Shown here: positions 9,801 through 15,478 of the stretch, one piece after another
How the letters are laid out: each line of letters opens with the position of its first letter
Numbering within the stretch: the first letter of the stretch is position 1
Source of the DNA: UBA2040 sp963977135
GTDB lineage: Bacteria > Bacteroidota > Bacteroidia > Flavobacteriales_D > Crocinitomicaceae
Length of the DNA stretch: 64,000 nt
Assembly (NCBI GenBank): GCA_963977135.1
Contig: CAXBNN010000001.1
Span: 310,001-374,000 of the forward strand
Direction of reading: 5' to 3'
Position numbers and translations under genes: made by a program
The notes under the pieces: model-generated
What the model was told of the DNA's origin: nothing
Databases searched by the model: none
The model's input: the letters and a program-made list of their open reading frames with translations, nothing else

Positions 9801-9984
9801 GGCATTTGTCAGGGGCTACTGTGCCGCAACAATTACCATTTCTTGCAATTAGTGGACTTGTCCAGCTCATTATTGGAGATGCACTTAGATTTACTATTAA
9901 AGTTGGAGTTATGGAGTCGCAGGGTTGGGCTGTACAAAAGTATGGAGCCAAAGCGAGCAACAGAATGGAGAATTTTGTTGTCAT
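6862..9984 (-). CDS. T9SS type B cargo: SprB-repeat and PKD surface protein
   Basis: Large exported protein (1040 aa), probably a cell-surface or secreted adhesin-like cargo of the type IX secretion system. The signal peptide (about 1-19, ending T-A-Q) is followed by a low-complexity Ig/PKD-like region. Three or so SprB-type repeats lie at about 390-620, each opening with C-[FYH]-G/S-x-x-[DNS]-G/S and closing with a Cys in G-C-D-T/G-C-S. Two PKD domains follow (about 790-870 and 875-945, with F-L-W-E-F-S-D-G and W-W-D-F-N-D-G-N motifs). The C-terminal 90 residues begin V-P-N-A-F-T-P-D and contain I-Y-D-R-W-G and W-D-G-T, the gliding-motility-associated type B sorting domain. The start codon region has a decayed duplicate about 340 bp upstream. 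Confidence 0.9.
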   Translation of the reverse strand: MTTKFSILLLALAPYFCTAQPCDSITPTLIVNLSASPIMSWTSPLIARNGNCCGTVAPDKCLEFVITLHPNATSVNFQISSGAVPPGALYYQVNCGPQIPVGSPICLTGAGPHLLTFCKPGNNDNGFTITSYSAPTFGPDLVLNNGCSGILTSNYYDESTVTWTSISPGAIGQYNNNLSCLNGCDTTTFTSSIGIPDTVLYQVCGYDINGCIINPICHVFTVTNIPAPTTNLPADTIMICPGDSNIWVNANPISTSGPYNLSWSNGTTSDSVLLSPGWHYVTISDASNCLSQIDSILVLQNLLTTQAQAGPDQILCQTSTINLSGTVTNGQNPYWWGGNGIFSNANTSNTSYSPTAIDQANGSIQLMFSIDGFNNCPGKIDTLEIFFAQINPNFNIQTSDISCFGAQDGSVSITNLDPLWQPYQFSLNNGIQQSTGSFNNLSPGNHQLTISNSQGCDTTLTFSISEPNLLTLNLNNLVNVSCYGFSNGQLHLNAQGGTTSYQYNWLSPAPSNPNSPSIQNLPIGTYTCVVTDLSGCSATISETISQPTQLTLLTNYSEPLCHSDSTLVNLMVSGGITPYSFTMNGLPIQSSTTLFGGYYNVQVTDSNNCLVIDNFTINQPTPIQVQLPPDTVVCSNMPITLYTQTNGGTPNYNYNWSINPTLNSSAITFLPNSMNNVTVTVIDQNNCSQTTSVLVNVFTTTNDHFNLSEESATLCNGDSIQVDYTYTCTAPIASVLWMDCQSCGFPRYITATSNTMYVAQLTTICGDILYDTLFVQIHIEPIGAISMQDTTACYGAEVQFIYSPINPIGYQFLWEFSDGQYSTLPNPVMIFNSPGFQTVNLTLINSFGCIYSVPANSQLFVYNQVIADFNALPSPLNIFEPTVNLTNTSINAISYWWDFNDGNTSTLTNPSHTYNEPLNFYTITLYSTSVNGCMDSIIKDIPVKPDYALYVPNAFTPDANEFNNYFSVKGYNVSEENFFVNIYDRWGHEVFASNDFNFQWDGTISSTQIIATQGVYTWTILFQDEFMKRKRISGHVNLLR

Positions 9985-10474
9985 GATAGGAAATAATAAG
10001 GAGAGTTTATAATCTAATTTTTATGGAAATAGTTATGATAACTATTTGCTTCTTAAATCTTAAATAAAGCATTTGGGAGTTCTTCAATTATTAAAAGATG
10101 AAATTGGAGAGATTTCATATCGTTAAAGAAATTCACAAATGCAATAGATTTATTTTAGATAGTCAGGCCTGAATAGTACGCAGTTTCGGACTATTTTAAG
10201 ATTCAATAATTTAACTTTAAAAAAGTTAAATTGATTAATCTTTAAACTATGGTTTATTATTTTAAAAGGATGGCTAGAACTAAATCTTGGAGCCAAAGCG
10301 ATCAACCGAATGGAGAGTTTCGTTGTCATGGAGAGTGTGATATAATTTGTTTTACATTAATTAAGACTTAAACTTATGAATTTGGTTGCTCTTTTTATAA
10401 CTTTTTTTTGGTTTATTTTAACATATAACATTTAAATAACTAATAATCAACGACTTATGTCTTTTTAATTTAAT
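9985..10474. other. 490-bp AT-rich gap with a gene remnant
   Basis: This stretch separates the T9SS protein from the dnaE2-like gene. Apart from the remnant at 10150-10329 described separately, it is AT-rich with no tRNA, convincing promoter box or conserved ORF that I can see. Confidence 0.6.
10150..10329 (-). pseudogene. remnant of a duplicated T9SS-protein signal-peptide start
   Basis: The first 14 codons of this 59-codon ORF read M-T-T-K-L-S-I-R-L-I-A-L-A-P, nearly the same as the start of the 1040-aa T9SS protein (M-T-T-K-F-S-I-L-L-L-A-L-A-P). The DNA match covers about 42 bp (10288-10329 against 9947-9986) with only a few changes, then similarity stops and the ORF continues as AT-rich sequence to a stop. 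One hydrophobic residue has become Arg, which would spoil the signal peptide. This looks like the 5' scar of a lost paralogue or of a partial duplication; it is very unlikely to encode a working protein. Confidence 0.6.
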
Positions 10475-13459
10475 TCAATCCTCATAACGCACATCCCCCA
10501 TAAAATTAATCTTCCGCATATACCCAATCTCCAAAGCGTAATGCCCAAATTCTTCAGAAACAACACCTGTCAATTCGTAAATTCCACGACCATGAAAACG
10601 ATAGCGAGCCGCCGATTCAGGGAAATGAACGGAATCCAAAATCTGACCTTCGATATCAATAAAATTGCCGAAAAACATGTAGTCGCCGCGAACAGTTTTC
10701 GATTGTTTTAGCGCAACGAGATAGCCGTAGCAGTTCACTTTCAAACCGCGTCTTTGGGGAATTTCTCTCGACAACGTGTGAGGCGGAAGCTGTTCGCCTA
10801 GTAAATCGAAAGGGTTGCAAAGTGGAAAACCGATGAGTTCCATCTGTTCAAAAGCTCGTTCGAGTTCGCTATCGTTGAGTTTTGGAAGTTCGAAATGTTT
10901 GCGCTCCGAGACGAACAATTCAGGAACAGGATCTTTGTCTTTTACCTTGTTGTGGTACAAATGAGCTTTCCAAAGCAAACCTTTCCTATCGGAAGGAAAG
11001 TCACGCAAAGCGTCTACACGGATGATCATGAGCAGTTGTTCGAGTGGAATATAGCAGCGACTCATCAAGTTTTCGAAGGAAGTAAATCGACCATTTCTGT
11101 GACGTTCTTGATAGATTTTCAGAATGATTTTACTCTCCGCATTTTGTATCAAGTTGAAACCTAAAATGATGCGTTTGCCAATGATTATACATTCATAATC
11201 GCCTTCGTTGATACTTGGCGATTCTATCGTTGCGCCTAGCATACGCGCTTCGTGTACATAGATTTCTGTTCGGTAATAACCACCAAAGTTGTTGATTGTT
11301 GCAACCATATATTCCAAAGGATAATGCGCTTTCAGGTACAAAGTCTGGTAACTTTCCACGGCATAGGAAGCCGAGTGACCTTTGGAAAAGGCGTAGCCGG
11401 CAAAGCTTTCTATTTGTCGCCAAACTTCGGCCGCTAGTTCTTTCGGGTGACCTTTCTCAAAGCAGTTTTTGAAATAGGTTTCTTCAACTTTCGTAAATTC
11501 TGCTCGTGAACGGAACTTGCCTGACATCCCACGTCTTAGTACATCCGCTTCGCCTAAATCCAGTCCAGCGAAATAGTGCGCCACTTTGATCACATCTTCT
11601 TGGTAAACCATTACGCCGTAAGTGTCGGGCATAATTTCCATCATCACGGGATGCGCTTCTTTTCTACGCTCGGGAAAACGGTGGCGCAAAATGTACTCGC
11701 GCATCATACCAGAATGCGAAACGCCTGGTCGAATAATGGAACTCGCTGCGACCAAAGTCAAATAATCATCGACTTGTAGTTTTTGCAACAACATACGCAT
11801 TGCGGGCGATTCCACATAAAAACAGCCGAGTGCTTGAGCATTTCGAAGGATGTGTTTGATCTTCAAATCTTCTTTGAAATAGGCCAAATCGTGAATGTCG
11901 TGCGGCGGATTTCCGGGCTGATTGTACTCCACAATTTCCAAGCAATCATGAATTTTCGCCAATCCCCGCTGACTGAGTACGTCGAATTTGTAGAGACCAA
12001 CATCTTCCGCTTCGAGCATGGAAAATTGCGTTGTCGGGTAACCTTTGGGCGGTAAAAAAGTCGCAGAATACCACGAAATTGGTTTCTCGCTAATGACAAT
12101 TCCGCCTGCGTGAACGCTTAAATGTGCTGGCATTCCTTCAATTTGTTTGGCGTATTTAAGCACCAAAATGGATAAATTATCCAATTGCTCGACGATGAAT
12201 TTCCCCTTGCTCAAAATATCCAGTTCCGATTTCGGTAGTCCAAAAACTTTTCCCAATTCGCGAACGGTGGCTTTGTATTGGAAAGTGTTATACGTGCAAA
12301 GAAGCGCTGCATTTTCGTAGCGATTGAAAATATATTGTGTCACATCTTCACGGTCTTTCCAAGAGAAATCGATGTCGAAATCAGGTGGATTTTTCCGATA
12401 CAGATTGATGAATCTTTCAAAGTAAAGATCTAATTCAAGTGGGTCAACGTCTGTGATTCTCAGTAAGTAAGCAATTATACTGTTTGCTCCACTTCCTCGT
12501 CCGACATAAAAGTAATTTTTAGACCGAGCGTAAGAAGTGAAATCCCATGTTATCAAGAAATACGATAGGTAATCCTTCTGTGCAATGATTTCAATTTCCT
12601 TATTGATTCGAGTCAAAATCGCTTCGTTGACAACTGGATAGCGATAAGCCAAACCTTCCATGGCCAATTGACGCAAGAGTTCCAAATCCTCTTCTTTACT
12701 TCCAGTATAAGTGTGAACATTTTGCGGTTCGGCATCGTCGCCAAATTTGAAATGCAATTGACAGCCAGAGAGGAGCTTTTCCATTCGGAGCAGTAATTCC
12801 GAATGTTCGCCTAGTCGTTCGAGCAATTCCGTTTTGGTTAAGAACAAGTCGTCTGGCGAAGCTTGTTCTTCGATCGGCAATTTAGAGAGCAAACAATTTT
12901 GATCTATCGCCCGAAGCAAGCGGTGCGTATTGAAATCTTTCTTGTTACGAAAAGTCATCGAGTGGAGGAGAACCATCTTTTTGTCGAGACCATCTTTCTT
13001 CTCCCAAGTCAAGCGGTTTAAGTCCGACAATTGAACGCCAACAAATTCATTTTCAGCACATTTTTTCGGTTCCTTTCCCCAAGGATAAATCACAAAACAA
13101 TTCCCAAAATGCGGCGCTCGCTCCGGAAATTCCATCTTCTTATGCAAATGCGCCGACAGAAAAACATTCAATTCATGAAATCCGCGGTTGTTCTTTGCAA
13201 TCACCACAAAACATTGCTTCATTCCATTCCGAATATCCGCACCAACAACAGTTGTCTTTTCCTCGAGCTCTGAGCGCCTGCCTGTCGGCGAGACAGGGAG
13301 TCGAAGAGCGCTATTTTCCAAACAATACGCCATAGCCGCTGTGGTAGAGTTTACATCCACAAGCGCAATAGTATCGTACCCGGAATTCATCGACCATGAG
13401 ACGATTTCTTCCGGCGAGATTATGCCGTGTTTTAGAGAGAAGTGAGAGCGTGCGATCAA
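10475..13459 (-). CDS. dnaE2: DnaE2-like error-prone DNA polymerase III alpha subunit
   Basis: C-family polymerase (994 aa, shorter than the replicative DnaE of about 1150-1450 aa) expected to act in translesion synthesis with the Y-family polymerase encoded upstream. The catalytic aspartates are present: D362 and D364 in P-D-F-D-I-D-F and D493 in Y-K-F-D-V-L. The N-terminal PHP domain is degenerate: the usual D-H-G metal ligand triplet is D-V-N (about 35-37). Residues about 50-67 (S-A-L-R-L-P-V-S to E-L-E-E) form an extra loop encoded by a palindromic DNA element. The given start is TTG; an in-frame ATG eight codons earlier (13483) is cut off by a TAA at its third codon, so the true start is uncertain. 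The region looks richer in GC than its surroundings. Confidence 0.88.
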   Translation of the reverse strand: MIARSHFSLKHGIISPEEIVSWSMNSGYDTIALVDVNSTTAAMAYCLENSALRLPVSPTGRRSELEEKTTVVGADIRNGMKQCFVVIAKNNRGFHELNVFLSAHLHKKMEFPERAPHFGNCFVIYPWGKEPKKCAENEFVGVQLSDLNRLTWEKKDGLDKKMVLLHSMTFRNKKDFNTHRLLRAIDQNCLLSKLPIEEQASPDDLFLTKTELLERLGEHSELLLRMEKLLSGCQLHFKFGDDAEPQNVHTYTGSKEEDLELLRQLAMEGLAYRYPVVNEAILTRINKEIEIIAQKDYLSYFLITWDFTSYARSKNYFYVGRGSGANSIIAYLLRITDVDPLELDLYFERFINLYRKNPPDFDIDFSWKDREDVTQYIFNRYENAALLCTYNTFQYKATVRELGKVFGLPKSELDILSKGKFIVEQLDNLSILVLKYAKQIEGMPAHLSVHAGGIVISEKPISWYSATFLPPKGYPTTQFSMLEAEDVGLYKFDVLSQRGLAKIHDCLEIVEYNQPGNPPHDIHDLAYFKEDLKIKHILRNAQALGCFYVESPAMRMLLQKLQVDDYLTLVAASSIIRPGVSHSGMMREYILRHRFPERRKEAHPVMMEIMPDTYGVMVYQEDVIKVAHYFAGLDLGEADVLRRGMSGKFRSRAEFTKVEETYFKNCFEKGHPKELAAEVWRQIESFAGYAFSKGHSASYAVESYQTLYLKAHYPLEYMVATINNFGGYYRTEIYVHEARMLGATIESPSINEGDYECIIIGKRIILGFNLIQNAESKIILKIYQERHRNGRFTSFENLMSRCYIPLEQLLMIIRVDALRDFPSDRKGLLWKAHLYHNKVKDKDPVPELFVSERKHFELPKLNDSELERAFEQMELIGFPLCNPFDLLGEQLPPHTLSREIPQRRGLKVNCYGYLVALKQSKTVRGDYMFFGNFIDIEGQILDSVHFPESAARYRFHGRGIYELTGVVSEEFGHYALEIGYMRKINFMGDVRYED
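13274..13311. repeat. palindromic element inside the dnaE2-like ORF
   Basis: Imperfect hairpin with a perfect core CCTGTC/GACAGG (13281-13286 and 13292-13297), a 5-nt loop, and outer GCGC pairs. It is locally GC-rich and codes in frame for an Arg/Ser/Pro-rich loop where related polymerases have a short linker. Confidence 0.6.
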
Positions 13460-13488
13460 TTTGCGAGTAACGTTTTAAGACATAGTTT

Positions 13489-13584
13489 TCACCTCCCTTA
13501 ATCCCTCCTAAAGGAGGGAAACTTTATTTCTGCTTCAAAGTAAGATTCGTTCCTCCCTCCTCGAGGAGGGACCGAGGGAGGTGA
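13489..13584. repeat. 96-bp MITE/REP-like element with 10-bp terminal inverted repeats
   Basis: The ends TCACCTCCCT (13489-13498) and AGGGAGGTGA (13575-13584) are exact reverse complements. Two internal palindromes of TCCCTCCT..AGGAGGGA type lie just inside, joined by an AT-rich spacer. It fills most of the gap between the Y-family polymerase and the dnaE2-like gene. No transposase is present, so it would be a non-autonomous or REP-type element. Confidence 0.75.
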
Positions 13585-13611
13585 TTTCGTAAGCTGTTTT
13601 ATACCTAGACT

Positions 13612-14829
13612 CTAACTTCGTCGATTAGCCAAAAGTGGTGGCGGTTCCCCAGAAAATGGATTCCATCTCCCAATCGTTCGAGCTTCGATTCCGATGGCTC
13701 GAAGAACAGCTCTGTCGCCGAAGCGGAGGCGGATTTTGTCCATGGCTTGGTAGAGTTTTACGTATTCGATTTTATCGTCGAAGAGACTCATTTGGTGGTG
13801 GCCGTTGACCAAATCGCTGTAGCGCACGCCAATTAGTCGAACAAGCAAGCGACGGTTGTAAACACGATCAAATAATTCACTTACAAGTGGAATTAAATCG
13901 TGGTCGGCAGAAGTGTAGGGAATGCGTTTTTGGAGCGTTTTCGTTTGGAAATCCGAATAACGAACTTTTACGGTGATGCAGGCTGATACTTTCTTTCCTC
14001 TTCGGAGTTGAAAAGCGAGATTTTCCGCCATGGCAGCGAGTATTCCTTTCAGCTTGGCAACGTCGATTGTGTCGTGATCGAAGGTCCGTTCCGTAGAAAT
14101 TGATTTTCGTTCGTTGTACTGAATCACGGGATTATTGTCGATTCCTTGGGCTTTTTTCCAGATTCCCTTACCGTTTTTTCCAAAAGCACTTTCCATCATT
14201 TCTATGGGCATATCTTGAATGGTTTGGATTTTCTGAATGCCTAGATTTCTTAAGTTTTGATAGGTTTTTAGTCCAACCATAGGAATTTTCCGCACCGAAA
14301 GCGGACCTAAAAACGGTTTTTCTTCGCCGTAATCGATTTGAATTTGGTTGTTGGGTTTCGCTTCACCAGTCGCGATTTTAGAAACCGTTTTGTTTTGTGA
14401 AAGTCCGAAGGAAATGGGCAATCCTGTTTCACGCATGATTCTTTGCCGAAGTTCGCCAGCGTATTTGTAGCAACCGTAGAACTTGTCCATACCCGACAAA
14501 TCGATGTAAAACTCATCCACGGAAGCCTTTTCGTAAACTGGCGAATCTTCTTTAATGATATCCGTTACCATGCCCGAATATTTCATGTACGTAGCAGAAT
14601 TTCCTTTGATAATGATCGCTTCGGGACAACGTTCTCGCGCCATTTTCATCGGCATGGCAGAGTGAACGCCGAATTTCCGAGCTTCGTAACTACAAGCCGC
14701 CACAACGCCACGATCGCTCGTTCCGCCAATTAATATCGGTTTTCCGTTCAGTCGACTGTCAAGCAAGCGCTCGCACGACACAAAAAAAGTGTCCAAGTCC
14801 ATGTGTACGATTGATCTGTTTTTTTCCAT
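13612..14829 (-). CDS. dinB: Y-family DNA polymerase of the dnaE2 cassette
   Basis: Translesion DNA polymerase (405 aa). The catalytic carboxylates are intact: D11 in M-D-L-D-T-F-F and D105-E106 in S-V-D-E-F-Y-I-D, so unlike many ImuB proteins it should be an active polymerase. The palm/fingers motif S-Y-E-A-R-K-F-G-V (48-56) and a little-finger domain (about 240-345) follow. Q-M-S-L-F at 346-350 matches the bacterial sliding-clamp-binding pentapeptide. It precedes the dnaE2-like gene on the same strand with a 152-bp gap occupied by a repeat element, so the two were probably once an operon. No imuA or lexA is adjacent. A second dinB lies at 32994. Confidence 0.92.
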   Translation of the reverse strand: MEKNRSIVHMDLDTFFVSCERLLDSRLNGKPILIGGTSDRGVVAACSYEARKFGVHSAMPMKMARERCPEAIIIKGNSATYMKYSGMVTDIIKEDSPVYEKASVDEFYIDLSGMDKFYGCYKYAGELRQRIMRETGLPISFGLSQNKTVSKIATGEAKPNNQIQIDYGEEKPFLGPLSVRKIPMVGLKTYQNLRNLGIQKIQTIQDMPIEMMESAFGKNGKGIWKKAQGIDNNPVIQYNERKSISTERTFDHDTIDVAKLKGILAAMAENLAFQLRRGKKVSACITVKVRYSDFQTKTLQKRIPYTSADHDLIPLVSELFDRVYNRRLLVRLIGVRYSDLVNGHHQMSLFDDKIEYVKLYQAMDKIRLRFGDRAVLRAIGIEARTIGRWNPFSGEPPPLLANRRS

Positions 14830-14840
14830 TTTTCTTTTAT

Positions 14841-14923
14841 TGGAGTCAGGACTACAAGACTTTAGATGTTAGCATAGCTATCAATCAGTCTTTAGTCCTA
14901 AAATCCTTTAGTCTTTAACTCCA
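14841..14923. repeat. imperfect inverted repeat upstream of dinB
   Basis: Ends TGGAGT and ACTCCA are reverse complements, with inner AGGACT (14848-14853) pairing with AGTCCT (14894-14899) and several copies of the word GACTTTAG/CTTTAGTC. It looks like a degenerate dispersed repeat rather than a regulatory site. Confidence 0.5.
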
Positions 14924-15099
14924 TGAAAAGAAGTGAAATCACTTTTAAAACCACGCGTTCTTACTGTTATCAACAAAAGCGAGTCAAAAAAATGTTGCTT
15001 TATTCTACCTCCTTCCACAAAATTATGTAAATTTGATTAATAAATAATCATTAAATAGATTAAAAAGTAATCAACAATGAAGCAAAATTGATGGTTGAG

Positions 15100-15118
15100 A
15101 ACGTAAAGGATTTACGTT
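15100..15118. promoter_or_regulatory. candidate operator upstream of the DUF433 gene
   Basis: A perfect 8-bp inverted repeat AACGTAAA / TTTACGTT with a 3-nt spacer lies 30 bp before the DUF433 start codon. Size and place suit an autoregulatory binding site of an antitoxin-type protein, but this is inferred only from symmetry. Confidence 0.45.
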
Positions 15119-15148
15119 GAAAGATTGAATAATTAAAAATGTAGAATT

Positions 15149-15364
15149 ATGAATTACAGTGATTATATAAAAGTGGATCCAGAGATTCGATTTGGTCGCC
15201 CATGTTTGACAGGAACAAGGATTGCAGTCTACGAAATTTTGACTTTGGTGTCAAATGGAGAAACAAATGAGCAAATAATCCGTGATTATCCAGATTTGAA
15301 CGAGAATTCGATAGAGGCTTGTTTCGCTTTTGCCAAGGAGCACAAGCCTAAATTAAGTGCATAG
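15149..15364 (+). CDS. DUF433 antitoxin-like protein, no toxin partner
   Basis: Small protein (71 aa) of the DUF433 family, a helix-turn-helix-like fold found as antitoxins (VapB45 type) beside PIN-like DUF5615 toxins. The family core is clear: G-R-P-C-L-T-G-T-R-I (about 17-26), then V-Y-E-I-L and the D-Y-P-D-L motif (about 48-52). The gene stands alone: the 114 bp between it and the parE start codon contain no toxin ORF and the upstream neighbour is dinB. It may be a solitary regulator, a remnant of a lost toxin-antitoxin pair, or an antitoxin acting in trans. Confidence 0.85.
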   Translation: MNYSDYIKVDPEIRFGRPCLTGTRIAVYEILTLVSNGETNEQIIRDYPDLNENSIEACFAFAKEHKPKLSA

Positions 15365-15440
15365 AGCGGTTTGACAATTATCAACCTCCAACCGTGAAAA
15401 AGTCGTAATAACTTTCCAGCAAAAAGCCTCAAAATCAAGT

Positions 15441-15448
15441 TATATTTG
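15441..15448 (+). promoter_or_regulatory. -7 box of the parE-parC promoter
   Basis: TATATTTG matches TAnnTTTG and lies 30 bp before the parE ATG. It overlaps the alternative upstream TTG start at 15446, which argues for the ATG. Confidence 0.55.
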
Positions 15449-15478
15449 TTGGTTCCTCGTTCGGAAGAATATAAAACT

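Larger units (their letters stand above)
14830..15148. other. 319-bp divergent gap with an inverted repeat and a palindrome
   Basis: Lies between the divergently transcribed dinB (minus) and the DUF433 gene (plus). It holds an imperfect inverted repeat at 14841-14923 and a sharp palindrome at 15100-15118. The AT-rich middle (about 14930-15095) shows no ORF, and I cannot point to a convincing TAnnTTTG box or SOS box for dinB. Confidence 0.6.

Noticed and set aside
14924..15099. Possible SOS box for dinB
   Set aside because: No convincing LexA-like dyad is visible and the LexA motif of this lineage is not known to me.
15446..15478. TTG start giving 11 extra residues to ParE
   Set aside because: It overlaps the -7 box at 15441 and the extra residues are unlike ParE N-termini; the ATG at 15479 is preferred.
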